Part shown: piece by piece, positions 52,870-61,470 of the stretch
Layout: the number at the start of each line of letters is the position of its first letter
How positions within the stretch are numbered: position 1 is the first letter of the stretch
DNA from: Oscillospiraceae bacterium
GTDB taxonomy: Bacteria; Bacillota; Clostridia; Oscillospirales; Acutalibacteraceae
Assembly (NCBI GenBank): GCA_031262985.1
Contig: JAISGQ010000028.1
Location: 1 to 63,906, forward strand
Direction: 5' to 3'
Length of the DNA: 63,906 nt
The notes under the pieces: generated by a model
Seen by the model: the letters and a program-made list of their open reading frames with translations, nothing else
What the model was told of the DNA's origin: nothing
Databases searched by the model: none
Position numbers and translations under genes: made by a program

Positions 52870-53751
52870 ATGACTACACACAAGCGGCTTTCCGACCTGC
52901 TCCGAAACTGCGATTCGGTTTACTTCTCCGACAGGGATAAAATCGTCATAATGAGCGACTGTCATAGGGGAGACGCCTCGTGGGCGGACAATTTCGCCAG
53001 CAATCAGAATATCTACTATCAAGCACTCAGTCACTACTACCGAAACGGTTACATCTATATAGAAATGGGCGACGGCGACGAGCTGTGGAAGAATAAAAGT
53101 CTTTCGGAGATTAAAGAAATGCACAGCGACGTATTCAACCTCCTCTCGGATTTTCACAGGAGAGACCGCCTGTTTATGCTGTTCGGAAACCACGACATGG
53201 CGAAAAAATACGGAAATTTCTCCTCCGGCTATTTCTGCCGCGAGAACTCGCCCGGCTGTGACAGGCATTTCGATAATATGAAAATCCACGAAGGGCTGCT
53301 CCTTCGGCACAAGGAGGACGGAGGCACGATATTCCTCGTACACGGTCATCAGGGAGATTTGATAAACGACAGATTTTGGAAGCTGGGGAGATTCCTTGTG
53401 AGGTACATCTGGCGTCCTCTCTCCTTCTTCGGGGCGAACGACCCCACGCTCCCCGCGAAAAACTACAAGAAGAAGGAATCGACTGAGAGGAAGCTCGCGG
53501 CGTTCGCCTCCGAAAGGGAGCAGATGATGATAGCAGGACACACCCACCGACCTGTGTTCCCGAAGCCGAAGGAGTCGCTCTACTTCAACGACGGCTGCTG
53601 CGTGCATCCGCGGAGCATTACCGCTATCGAAATCTGCGCGGGGAAGATAGTGCTTGTCAAGTGGCGCGTGGCGGCACATCGCGACGGCTCTCTTTTTGTG
53701 CAGAAGGAGATTATCGCGGGTCCGCATAGGCTTTCTGAGTACTTCAAGTAA
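52870..53751 (+). CDS. Metallophosphoesterase
   Basis: 293 residues with the full calcineurin-like motif set: IMSDCHRG, MGDGDELW, FGNHDM, VHGHQGD, AGHTHRPVF. Related to LpxH/UDP-diacylglucosamine hydrolase-like and broad-specificity phosphoesterases, although the organism does not look Gram-negative, so the substrate is unknown. Its start is 17 bases after the DUF4474 stop; a probable two-gene operon. Confidence 0.92.
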   Translation: MTTHKRLSDLLRNCDSVYFSDRDKIVIMSDCHRGDASWADNFASNQNIYYQALSHYYRNGYIYIEMGDGDELWKNKSLSEIKEMHSDVFNLLSDFHRRDRLFMLFGNHDMAKKYGNFSSGYFCRENSPGCDRHFDNMKIHEGLLLRHKEDGGTIFLVHGHQGDLINDRFWKLGRFLVRYIWRPLSFFGANDPTLPAKNYKKKESTERKLAAFASEREQMMIAGHTHRPVFPKPKESLYFNDGCCVHPRSITAIEICAGKIVLVKWRVAAHRDGSLFVQKEIIAGPHRLSEYFK

Positions 53752-53771
53752 TCCCGCCTGCGGGATTACTT
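53746..53771 (+). terminator. Perfect hairpin spanning the phosphoesterase stop codon
   Basis: AAGTAATCCCG / CGGGATTACTT with a 4-base loop; the gene's last codon and TAA form the left arm. No T run, so the terminator role is weak. It has the same design as the hairpin at 29961-29990. Confidence 0.75.
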
Positions 53772-54036
53772 GTATTCATAATTTATCACTCATCATTCGC
53801 CTTCTGTTTCGCAGGAAACAAGCGAGATACTTTAACTCCAATGAAAAATAATGAATGATGTTACTGCTATACGTAGCCCGTACCTCTTAACTACCAACTG
53901 AAACGCGCCGTTATTTGCCGACTGCGAGAGAAAGCGCAGATGAAAAATTAACAACTTTTTGATTTTTCCCTTGATTTTGCAGAGTGTTTGTGTTAATATT
54001 CCTTATTGTGAGATGCATACGCAGAGGATGATTAAT

Positions 54037-54672
54037 ATGTCCGTAAAAATTGAAACAGTATACACGGAGGATTCTCTTCTGAATTTTGCCAAGTTCAGCG
54101 TGTTAGGGTTAAACAAGAGAACGCGGATTAAAGATAAGCAATCCTTCTATCTGTTGATTTGGGCTATTTCCGCCTCTGTATTAGCGGGGCTTGCGGCAAT
54201 GAGTATCCGTTCATACCAATTTCTTATTTTGCCGGTGTTTGTTGATTCGGGAGTTCTTTCCCTTGTGCTTGCTGTGTTTTTATTTGCTCCCAAAATTATT
54301 ACAAAAAACAGTAAGCATCTTGTGGGAGCGGTCAACTCATTTGTTTTTTCGGACAACGAAATCACTATTTTTTCAAGTTTGCCTTTGGTTTCGGGTCAAT
54401 CCGTATACAATATCGACTGCATAGAGAGTATTTGCGAAACCGAACACGCTTTCTATTTGTATGTTCCGAAAAATCAAGCCTATATAATCAATAAACAGGA
54501 TATCTCATCGGAAGAGTTTTCTAATTTATATGAGTATATCAGATTGCACATTCCGCAAGAAAAATACAGGGCAGTGCCGTCTATTGAAAAGCTTCCTGTG
54601 GTCTCGATTGTGATTTTGTGCTGTTTGATATTCTTACTCTTCGGGATATATGTTTTTCATATGTTTTTGTGA
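54037..54672 (+). CDS. YcxB-like membrane protein
   Basis: 211 residues: two central spans (LLIWAISASVLAGLAAMSI and LVLAVFLFA), a soluble domain with SDNEITIFSS..YNIDCIESICETEHAFYLYV like YcxB C-termini, and a final span (VVSIVILCCLIFLLFGIYVF). ATG at 54037 has GAGG upstream. It is AT-richer than its neighbours. Function unknown. Confidence 0.7.
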   Translation: MSVKIETVYTEDSLLNFAKFSVLGLNKRTRIKDKQSFYLLIWAISASVLAGLAAMSIRSYQFLILPVFVDSGVLSLVLAVFLFAPKIITKNSKHLVGAVNSFVFSDNEITIFSSLPLVSGQSVYNIDCIESICETEHAFYLYVPKNQAYIINKQDISSEEFSNLYEYIRLHIPQEKYRAVPSIEKLPVVSIVILCCLIFLLFGIYVFHMFL

Positions 54673-54789
54673 GCTGTATTCTGATATTGCGACTGCGGGA
54701 AATAATGGTCGTTGCGGGGGAGATGATGAGCAGCGTTCTTTTGGTTTGAGATAAGTCGGTGTTGAAAAAGCGAAAGTTTATACGGAAGC

Positions 54790-54829
54790 GTATCGAAGTG
54801 GTCATAACGGGCCTGACTCGAAATCAGTT
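54790..54829 (+). pseudogene. tRNA-Ser(CGA) 5' fragment
   Basis: 40 bases nearly identical to the inner 5' half of the intact tRNA-Ser at 54984 (GTATCGAAGTGGTCATAACGGG and CTGACTCGAAATCAGTT), but without the acceptor stem and with unrelated sequence after the anticodon arm. About 90 bases downstream (54916-54939) is an AGTTCTATCCG direct repeat also seen at both ends of the integrative element. The rest of 54673-54983 shows no gene. Confidence 0.8.
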
Positions 54830-54944
54830 GACCTAATTGGAAGTGCCTCCCAAAAAGCCTTTATCCATGCGGTTTCTCAGACCCCGACAGTTCGAGTCGC
54901 TGAGATTTTCAGAGGAGTTCTATCCGAGTTCTATCCGAGGCCGT

Positions 54945-54973
54945 TTGCAAGCCTCAAACAAAAATGGTATACT
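54945..54973 (+). promoter_or_regulatory. Promoter of tRNA-Ser
   Basis: TTGCAA (54945-54950), 17-base spacer, TATACT (54968-54973), 11 bases before the tRNA 5' end. It was placed after the tRNA fragment. Confidence 0.75.
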
Positions 54974-54983
54974 AACCTCACAC

Positions 54984-55072
54984 GGAGAGGTATCGAAGTG
55001 GTCATAACGGGGCTGACTCGAAATCAGTTTGGGCGCAAGCCCACATGGGTTCGAATCCCATCCTCTCCGCCA
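54984..55072 (+). tRNA. tRNA-Ser (anticodon CGA)
   Basis: GGAGAGG / CCTCTCC acceptor stem with GCCA encoded at the 3' end (55069-55072), anticodon arm CTGACTCGAAATCAG with CGA at 55019-55021, a long variable arm GGGCGCAAGCCC, and T arm TGGGTTCGAATCCCA. Length 89. The 3' 56 bases are repeated at 61221-61276 as an attachment site. Confidence 0.97.
55017..55072 (+). repeat. attL: 56-bp direct repeat at the tRNA 3' end
   Basis: CTCGAAATCAG through CCTCTCCGCCA, identical to 61221-61276. Sequences outside the repeat differ. Integration here preserves the tRNA. Confidence 0.9.
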
Positions 55073-55241
55073 TCAAAGCCTTGAAACTACTGGGTTTCAA
55101 GGCTTTTTCCTTTTCAGCGAAAAGTGTTTTTACACTCAAAAACCTCATTTTAGTTCTATCCAGTTCTATCCGACACCACTACATATAGTGCCGTCAACCT
55201 TCATACTACCACAAGACTTTAACATAAATGTTGTGAACAAA

Positions 55242-55620
55242 TCAACTTTTCACACCGATTGCCAAAGCCTCGCCGATAGCCTTTGCCGCATCCATCTTGG
55301 AGTGGTACTCCAAGTGTCCGTAGATATTCACCGTTGTGCGAATATCGCTGTGTCCCACCCAATCACGAACACGCTCTATCGGAATCCCGCTTGCCATCAT
55401 AAGGGCAACGCAGGAATGCCGCAAATCGTGAAACCGTATTTTCGGCAGACCCGCTTTTTTCAGCAGTTCCCGATGTCGGTTCGTGATGTAGTCCGGGTCT
55501 ATGATCTCGCCTGTCGGGTGAACGCACAAATAACCCAACCAATCCTTGCAGTAGCCGTTCCCGCACAGCTTCCTCATTTCCTTGTTCTCCGCTATTTTCG
55601 CTTCCCTCCGTTCCCACCGC
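55242..55620 (-). pseudogene. Truncated tyrosine integrase (C-terminal catalytic part)
   Basis: About 125 residues remain: EMRKLCGNGY, GYLCVHPTGEIIDPDYITNRH, the box HDLRHSCVALMMASG (H..R) and WVGHSDIRTTVNIYGHLEYHS with the Tyr nucleophile. The first catalytic Arg, the core-binding and arm-binding domains are missing. Upstream, in another frame, the sequence turns into the winged-helix gene, so a deletion joined the two. Confidence 0.85.
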
Positions 55621-55896
55621 CGCCCAAACCGTGACGGTTCGGCGGGTATTCATATTCGTTTTCTTTCCGACAGGCTCGACAATTCCTTGTTCGTAAAGCT
55701 CGGTCAAACGAGGGGCAACAAAGTTTCTTTCGGTGGTGGGTGTAATGCCGCGCCTAAAAAGCTCGTCTGCGATTTCCTGTGCGGTCATCTCGCCACCTTC
55801 TTTGAGTATGTTTAATACGGTGGCTTGTCTTGATTCGATGGTTGGTTTAACCGCCTCATAGCTTTCGCGGCGGGTTTCCTCTGTAATTTTACTCAT
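55363..55896 (-). CDS. Winged-helix DNA-binding protein fused to out-of-frame integrase sequence
   Basis: Start ATG 55896, 5 bases after the MazF stop, with AAAGGG upstream. The first about 90 residues form a winged-helix protein (RQATVLNILKEGGEMTAQEIADELFRRGI, APRLTELYEQGIVEPVGKK, RRTVTVWAAV), a natural end point. Beyond that the frame reads the integrase fragment out of frame, giving unstructured Arg-rich sequence. Probably a small regulator whose own stop was lost in the deletion. Confidence 0.7.
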   Translation of the reverse strand: MSKITEETRRESYEAVKPTIESRQATVLNILKEGGEMTAQEIADELFRRGITPTTERNFVAPRLTELYEQGIVEPVGKKTNMNTRRTVTVWAAVGTEGSENSGEQGNEEAVRERLLQGLVGLFVRSPDRRDHRPGLHHEPTSGTAEKSGSAENTVSRFAAFLRCPYDGKRDSDRACS

Positions 55897-55901
55897 AGCA
55901 T

Positions 55902-56261
55902 TCACCCTTTCATATTTAGTCCGACGCTGACGGCTAATGCCTTATCAACGCTTCGCATTTCGGCTGATTCCAGTTTGCCGACCTTTTCTCTGAGCCTCGT
56001 TTTATCAATGGTGCGGAGCTGCTCCAATAAAATGATGGAATCACGCTCCAAGCCGCTTTCGCCCGTAATGCGGTAATGTGTCGGCAGCTTTGCCTTTAAA
56101 TCGGTTTTGCTTGTGATCGCCGCCACAATCACGGTGGGGCTGTGGCGATTGCCTAACTCATTTTGCAAGACAACAACAGGCCTCGTGCCGCCCTGCTCCG
56201 AACCGACCACGGGACTTAGTGCAGCGAAATAGATGTCGCCGCGTTTGATTTTACTTTCCAT
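55902..56261 (-). CDS. MazF/PemK-like toxin
   Basis: 119 residues: [30 protein letters not shown] is the MazF opening loop with the conserved Gly-Thr-Arg-Pro, followed by VIVAAITSK and [20 protein letters not shown]. Family members are ribonucleases that cut mRNA. No MazE-like antitoxin gene is adjacent; the upstream DNA is the broken Cna-B gene, so the antitoxin may have been lost, or the winged-helix neighbour may serve. ATG at 56261. Confidence 0.88.
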   Translation of the reverse strand: MESKIKRGDIYFAALSPVVGSEQGGTRPVVVLQNELGNRHSPTVIVAAITSKTDLKAKLPTHYRITGESGLERDSIILLEQLRTIDKTRLREKVGKLESAEMRSVDKALAVSVGLNMKG

Positions 56262-56364
56262 AAGTATCCCTTTCCTCCTTAACTTCACATCCTTTGCGGA
56301 TATGTAAAAGCCGGACTCAGGGAGTTTTTAAGGTTGGTGAAACACATAAGGCTTCGCTTATCTT

Positions 56365-57357
56365 TTAACCCGCTTTGAGTCCGGCTCGTATCTTCATTGC
56401 CCTTATTTGTCCTCGACACCCCAAGGCTTTGCAGGGTTTACCCCTGCGGGAAGTCATCATGCGGCGGTCAGCGTAACCGCTCCACGGGCATTTCAGCCCC
56501 TCCGAGGTTCTCTCCAAGCTGCTCTCATTGGTAGTAATCGTGTCTACCAAAGAGCCTCCGGCGTTACGAACTTCAAACACCGCACCCGAAAGGCTGTAAT
56601 CGCCCATTGTGGGATTGGCATTTGACTTTTTGACGGTGATAACGCCCTGCTTCTTCACGTTGGTGAAAGAAACCGTTGCAGTCTGACCGCCTTTGATTTC
56701 TACATCAACAGGATTGGGTGTGGGAGCAACAAAATCGCTCGAAAGATTGATTTCCTCTACCTTATACCACCCTGCGGCAAGGTTCGGAATGTTGATTTTG
56801 CCGCTTGCGTCGCTCGTATAAGTGCCGACAGTAGAACCGTTTTTGGTGACTCGGAATTGGAAGCCGCTGACTGCGCCACCGTTGTTCGTGGTGGTTTTGA
56901 CAATGGCAAGCGAACCCGCGCTGACTCTCAGATTTACAAAGCCGCTCACAGGGTCGGAAACATCCGCACCGTAGGTGATAAGGTCTTGAATCTGACCGCT
57001 TGTCGTTGCGCTCATGGTATAGTCCGTCCAAATGACGGTGGCCTTGCGTGTTGCGTTGTTTTTAGTTGCCGTTATCTGAACATTGCTTGTGGGCGGGGTC
57101 GTAGCCGAAATGGTGAGCTTATTGCCGCTTGCGCTAATCGTAATCCCCGCCGTGTTAGACGAAAAGCTGAAATTGCCGAGTACATTATTGCTGTCCGTTA
57201 AGGTTACGGAATACTTGCTGCCGTCCCACAGCATTTCATAGCTGTTCGGGTTGACACTACTCGCCTTCATAAAACTTGGTCTGTTTACATGGCTCTTTAC
57301 CGATGCCGCTAGCCATAAATCCCATGCCTCCTTCCTCTGAAATGCTCGTAAATTCAT
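56365..57357 (-). pseudogene. Truncated Cna-B / SpaA-like surface protein
   Basis: 330-codon frame. Residues about 40-145 are beta-rich; residues 148-235 and 238-275 are Cna-B (SpaA prealbumin-like) domains (FQFRVTKNGSTVG, YKVEEINLSSDF, ATVSFTNVKKQGVITVKK, GAVFEVRN). There is no signal peptide at the front and no LPxTG sorting signal or membrane anchor at the end; the last 50 residues are unrelated sequence. An internal piece of a larger conjugative-element adhesin. Confidence 0.75.
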
Positions 57358-57374
57358 CTGTGCATACCTCCTGA

Positions 57375-57416
57375 AATAGATTTAGCCGCCCGGTTTTTAC
57401 GCCGGACGGCTATGTA
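57375..57416. repeat. Left 42-bp direct repeat of the ATPase-Fic cassette
   Basis: AATAGATTTAGCCGCCCGG, a 5-9 base loop, CCGGACGGCTATGTA. It folds as a hairpin (AGCCGcCCGG / CCGGaCGGCT). The nearly identical copy is at 59585-59625. The inner gap (57417-57460) is A/T-rich. Confidence 0.85.
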
Positions 57417-57460
57417 GGAGAGAGAAGAACAGACTCTTTTGTAAACTTTCTTTAGAGGAC

Positions 57461-57489
57461 TTGATTTTTTAGCTGTAATCGGCTATAAT
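57461..57489 (+). promoter_or_regulatory. Promoter of the ATPase-Fic pair
   Basis: TTGATT (57461-57466), 17-base spacer, TATAAT (57484-57489). About 30 bases later AAAGGAG precedes the ATPase start. Confidence 0.8.
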
Positions 57490-57528
57490 AATAGTGCGTA
57501 TTAGATTAGCCGAAAGGAGCGATTGCTC

Positions 57529-58752
57529 GTGTATATAAAACGCCATGCGGAGGATGCACTAAAAAAACTATCAAAAATGTTCGGTGCAGTTCTTGTAACA
57601 GGTGCGCGTCAAGTGGGGAAAAGCACCTTGCTTTCGGAAATAGCCGAGGTTAAAAACAGCGTTACGCTTGATGACCCGCTTCTCAAGCAAAGTGCAAAAG
57701 AACAGGGCGGGACGTTCTTCAAAGATAACCCCCCGCCCGTTATGGTTGACGAGATTCAATATGCTCCGAATCTGTTCCCATATATAAAAATGTCGCTCGA
57801 CTCGTCAAAGCAAAAAGGACAGTTCTACCTCACAGGCTCGCAACAGTTTGAGATGATGAAGAATGTCACCGAGTCCCTTGCGGGGCGAATCGGGATTTTA
57901 ATGCTACTCGGCTTCTCACTGCGAGAACGCAAAAGCATTGCTTTCACCGACCCATTTTTGCCGTCAGATGAATACTTCGCCGCCCGCAAAAAAGATATGA
58001 GTGACTACTCATACGATGAAATTTGGAACATCATTCACCGCGGCTGTATGCCCGAAATTGCCCTCAACGACGACTACGACTGGCAGATGTTTTTCGGTTC
58101 GTATGTGCGAACCTATTTAGAAAGGGATATTCGTAAGCTAAGCCAAGTTGCAGATGAAGAAAAGTTTTTGAACTTCATGACCGTAACGGCAAGCTACACC
58201 GGGCAGCTACTCAACCTCGCCTCGCTTGCACGGGATGTGGGCATAAGCGAACCCACCGCTTCCCGTTGGCTGTCTATTCTTGTGACTTCGGGAATAGTCT
58301 ATTTGCTCAAGCCGTACTCCAACAACATCACCAAGCGGACGGTGAAAACGCCCAAGCTGTACTTCCTTGACACAGGGCTTGCGGCATATCTCACGCGTTG
58401 GAATACGCCGGAGGTGCTTAAAAACGGTGCAATGGCAGGAGCGTTCTTCGAGAGCTTTGTGGTGGCGGAAATCATAAAAAGCTATTACAATCGGGGCGTT
58501 TTGGATTTGCCGCTATATTTCTACCGCGACAAGGATATGAACGAAATTGACCTTGTAATCGAGGACAACGCCACTCTCTATCCGCTTGAAATTAAGAAAC
58601 ACGCCGACCCGCAAAAGAGCGACACTAAGGCATTTCATCTTCTCGATAAAATCCCGAACCGAAAACGCGGCAGCGGCGGCGTGATTTGCCTGTACGATAA
58701 CCTCATCACCTTGAATGGCGATGACCGCGTGATACCGATAAATTATCTGTAA
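57529..58752 (+). CDS. AAA+ ATPase with DUF4143 domain
   Basis: 407 residues. Walker A TGARQVGKSTLL; Walker B VMVDEIQYAPNLFPYIK; sensor LTGSQQFEMMKNVTESLAGRI; a LGFSLRE helix; then the DUF4143 half, GVLDLPLYFYRDKDMNEIDLVIED with a nuclease-like E..K core (YPLEIKKHADP). The GTG at 57529 has AGGAG 9 bases upstream. Such proteins are common and poorly understood; a defence role is often suggested. It is coupled to Fic. Confidence 0.9.
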   Translation: MYIKRHAEDALKKLSKMFGAVLVTGARQVGKSTLLSEIAEVKNSVTLDDPLLKQSAKEQGGTFFKDNPPPVMVDEIQYAPNLFPYIKMSLDSSKQKGQFYLTGSQQFEMMKNVTESLAGRIGILMLLGFSLRERKSIAFTDPFLPSDEYFAARKKDMSDYSYDEIWNIIHRGCMPEIALNDDYDWQMFFGSYVRTYLERDIRKLSQVADEEKFLNFMTVTASYTGQLLNLASLARDVGISEPTASRWLSILVTSGIVYLLKPYSNNITKRTVKTPKLYFLDTGLAAYLTRWNTPEVLKNGAMAGAFFESFVVAEIIKSYYNRGVLDLPLYFYRDKDMNEIDLVIEDNATLYPLEIKKHADPQKSDTKAFHLLDKIPNRKRGSGGVICLYDNLITLNGDDRVIPINYL

Positions 58753-58768
58753 ATGGAGGGTACACAAT

Positions 58769-59590
58769 ATGACCGACTTAAATAATTATCAGACTCAGGG
58801 TGAGCCGGAGCAAAAAGAACGCGGCTACGTTTGGCATACTGCTATCGGTCTGCAACAGGTGGACGGCTTAAAACCCTCCGAATACCTCATCGAAACCGCC
58901 AATAAAAATATCAACGGCGATATTACGCTTGGGGAAGCCTATAATCAAATAGAGAGTTATTACAAGGCAAAGCCTGTAGCACCGATTGATGAAAGCCGCA
59001 CCGAAGAAGCTGACAAGGTGTCCGTGCGGATAGCGCAACTTTTAGCGGAGAAAACTTTTAACTTCTCACCCGCCGAATATATAGCCATACACCGCCGCCT
59101 TTTTGATGGGATATACCGCTTTGCAGGGAAGATCAGAGATTACAATATCACAAAGTCCGAATGGGTATTAGGCGGTGAAACCGTCTTTTATGCAAGTGCG
59201 GACAGTATTCGCGAAACGCTTGATTATGACTTTGCCCAAGAAAAAGCCTTTCATTACAAAGGCTTGTCGATGAAGCAAACAGCGGAGCATATTGCCTCGT
59301 TTGTGTCCGGCTTATGGCAGATTCACGCCTTTGGCGAGGGCAACACTCGCACCACTGCCGTGTTTACCATCAAATATTTGCGAACCCTCGGCTTTGATGC
59401 CACAAATGAAATCTTTGCGGAAAATGCGTTCTATTTCAGAAACGCTCTTGTCCGTGCCAACTTCAACGACTTCAAAAAAGGCATTCATGCCACGCAGGAA
59501 TACCTTGATTTGTTCTTTGCCAATTTACTGCTCGGCGAAAAGAACACATTACAATCTCGTGTGCTTCATGTTGCACCTCTCTCAGAATAG
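58769..59590 (+). CDS. Fic-family protein with VbhA-like N-terminal domain
   Basis: 273 residues. Residues 36-70 resemble the VbhA antitoxin helix bundle (GLKPSEYLIETANKNINGDITLGEAYNQI). The Fic core follows with FSPAEYIAIHRRLFDGIYRFAG and active site IHAFGEGNTRTTAVF. The canonical HPFxEGNGR is altered to HAFGEGNTR but His, Glu, Asn and Arg remain, so AMP transfer is still plausible. Starts 16 bases after the ATPase. The strict inhibitory S/TxxxEG motif is not clear. Confidence 0.9.
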   Translation: MTDLNNYQTQGEPEQKERGYVWHTAIGLQQVDGLKPSEYLIETANKNINGDITLGEAYNQIESYYKAKPVAPIDESRTEEADKVSVRIAQLLAEKTFNFSPAEYIAIHRRLFDGIYRFAGKIRDYNITKSEWVLGGETVFYASADSIRETLDYDFAQEKAFHYKGLSMKQTAEHIASFVSGLWQIHAFGEGNTRTTAVFTIKYLRTLGFDATNEIFAENAFYFRNALVRANFNDFKKGIHATQEYLDLFFANLLLGEKNTLQSRVLHVAPLSE

Positions 59591-59625
59591 ATTTAGCCGC
59601 CCGGTTTTATACCGGACGGCTATGT
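59585..59625. repeat. Right 41-bp direct repeat of the ATPase-Fic cassette
   Basis: Same hairpin as 57375-57416. It overlaps the last 6 bases of the Fic gene and probably acts as its terminator. Confidence 0.85.
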
Positions 59626-59630
59626 AATCG

Positions 59631-60179
59631 CTATTCAATTTTGACCAAGGAACAGAGGTAATCAATCACACCCGATTTTTGCAAATAATATGCTCCTCGA
59701 CTGAACACATATCGTATTTCAGCCCGTTTGCACCAGCCTTTACTCACGGCAGGAGATAAGCCTGTTACTTGCAAGATATGTTGTGCAGTTATGATGTCGG
59801 GGTAATCGGCGAACAGCTTTTCGAGATAAACATGGTAATCTGCAACCTCGTTTGGCGGTTTCAGCTTCCACGGCTTCTGTGTCCCGTTCTCCTGCATAGC
59901 TTTGTTCTTTTGCCGTTCCTTTGCCAGCAGGAAAGGGTTGTCGTAATGCTTTGGCAGGTAGTATTTTTCGGGATTGCGATCTCTGTCCTCCAAGAAGAAC
60001 ACAATGTCCTTGGTCTTAATCTGAAATCGACGAGTCCGTTTGCCGCTGTCCCTGCACGGGATCAAGCCTTGTTCTAAATAGTAGGTCGCCGTTTTCTTTG
60101 CGATGTGGCACACCTGATAGAACTGTTCTTTGGTTACGGTCTTTGGGTAAATCTTGAGCAAAAAGCTGTAATCAGACAT
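59631..60179 (-). CDS. Helix-turn-helix mobile-element protein
   Basis: 182 residues. N-terminal MerR/excisionase-like helix-turn-helix (KEQFYQVCHIAKKTATYYLEQGLIPC), then a region with RFQIKTKDIVFFLEDRDRNPEKYYL, and a second such unit (DIITAQHILQVTGLSPAVSKGWCKRAEIR). Probably binds DNA in two places. Its ATG overlaps the stop of the upstream partner, so they are coupled. Confidence 0.6.
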   Translation of the reverse strand: MSDYSFLLKIYPKTVTKEQFYQVCHIAKKTATYYLEQGLIPCRDSGKRTRRFQIKTKDIVFFLEDRDRNPEKYYLPKHYDNPFLLAKERQKNKAMQENGTQKPWKLKPPNEVADYHVYLEKLFADYPDIITAQHILQVTGLSPAVSKGWCKRAEIRYVFSRGAYYLQKSGVIDYLCSLVKIE

Positions 60180-60756
60180 TCGGCACACCTCGCTTTCTGA
60201 GGCAGGACATAAGGAGCGGCTTATATTGAAGCTCTTGCTCCTTATGTAGTTCCGATTTTCTCCGTATGCCTCGGTAATAAGCACTCGAAAGGAAGTCTAT
60301 CGCCGACTCCTTTAAGATGATGTTGCCACGCCCTTTGGCGAAATTGGGAGAGCGGACGGCGTTACCCATATAACTGAGGGAAATCAGCTTTCCGTTTTCA
60401 ATCCAATGGTTCACCGCCGACTTGCAATATCCCGTAATAGTTATAATGTCGGTGACAAGCAAAAACTCCGAGTAGCTCTTGAGCCGCTTTTCATAATAAT
60501 TGGTCAGCACCAGCTTTGCCTCATCGTCCATTTCGTTAAGTCTTTCTCGGCGATAGAGATACGATAGAATATCCCTTGTCTTGATTTCCTGCTCCCGACC
60601 ATGAGGCGTGTTGACATATTTAACGCCAAAGCGTTCACGGCGCGAAATGGCTCTCCCTGTTGATATGCAAACACCGAGGATGCTGCACATCTCCTTTTGG
60701 GTTACGGTCTGCGGATGGAGAGGCGTGTTGCTCTCCATAAATTCTTGATAGTTCAT
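60172..60756 (-). CDS. Helix-turn-helix mobile-element protein, partner
   Basis: 194 residues with similar layout to the downstream gene: QKEMCSILGVCISTGRAISRRERFGV, then EIKTRDILSYLYRRERL, and a second unit (DIITITGYCKSAVNHWIENGKLISL). The two proteins look like divergent paralogs from one element type. ATG at 60756. Confidence 0.6.
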   Translation of the reverse strand: MNYQEFMESNTPLHPQTVTQKEMCSILGVCISTGRAISRRERFGVKYVNTPHGREQEIKTRDILSYLYRRERLNEMDDEAKLVLTNYYEKRLKSYSEFLLVTDIITITGYCKSAVNHWIENGKLISLSYMGNAVRSPNFAKGRGNIILKESAIDFLSSAYYRGIRRKSELHKEQELQYKPLLMSCLRKRGVPNV

Positions 60757-61220
60757 TACAATCACTCGCTTTCAAAATAGTGTGTCAACGGCAAGCGAGG
60801 ATGTAATAAAGGCAAAACGAGCAGTTCTATCCGAGTTCTATCCGAAATTGGCGCTTTTGAGCCGAAAGCTCGTTTACTCGAACTCTGCCTATTCGGAACT
60901 TTTTCATAGCCAAACGGTGAATTAACGCTGTTTGACTTGATTTTTCAGCCTACTTGTGGTAGACTATTTTCAATCAGATTTCAGCAAGTTCGTATTACTG
61001 CGAATCATTCGAAATCTGGTGGGTAATTATGATTACTCGTGGTAAAAGCGTTATACTCAAAGATATTATTGGCTGAGCGGGTTCGGGTGCTTGTGGACGG
61101 AAGCAAATTCTATCTGAGTTCTATCATTCGCGGCTATAACGAAAACGGATAGAACTTTTGAGAAATTATCTTCCGAAAACGGCGTAGTTAAAGGCTTTAT
61201 CTTCTTGATTCAGTCTTTTT
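60757..61220. other. Right arm of element 1
   Basis: 464 bases without a gene. It contains two AGTTCTATCC-type direct repeats (60823-60845), one imperfect copy (61108-61130), an inverted one (GGATAGAACTT near 61149), and a CAGATTTC / GAAATCTG stem (about 60975-61020). Consistent with integrase or accessory binding near the end of the element. Confidence 0.6.
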
Positions 61221-61276
61221 CTCGAAATCAGTTTGGGCGCAAGCCCACATGGGTTCGAATCCCATCCTCTCCGCCA
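61221..61276 (+). repeat. att repeat between elements 1 and 2
   Basis: Identical to the 3' 56 bases of tRNA-Ser (55017-55072). It ends at ...CTCCGCCA, after which element 2 begins with AGGCGGCATATCG. It serves as attR of element 1 and attL of element 2. Confidence 0.92.
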
Positions 61277-61470
61277 AGGCGGCATATCGTTTCTTGATGA
61301 AGCGGTATGCCGCATTTTCGTTGATATAGCTTGATTTGCCGTTTCTTTTCGCTGCGTCATGCGCCTGTCATTTTGGTGTTTCACGGCACAATAAACACCA
61401 AACAAACACCAAACACCAACCCCGCCGAGCGCGTTTTTTGAACGCTTTCAGCGGGGTTTTTCTGTGCCTG

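Larger units (their letters stand above)
55073..61220. mobile_element. Decayed integrative element 1 at tRNA-Ser
   Basis: About 6.15 kb between 56-bp att repeats. From left: integrase remnant, winged-helix gene, MazF-like toxin, truncated Cna-B surface protein, ATPase and Fic genes bounded by 41-bp repeats, and two helix-turn-helix genes. Direct repeats AGTTCTATCC-type near both ends (55152-55173, 60823-60845, 61108-61130) look like integrase arm sites. No conjugation genes remain. The integrase cannot be complete, so the element is likely immobile unless helped. Confidence 0.85.
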
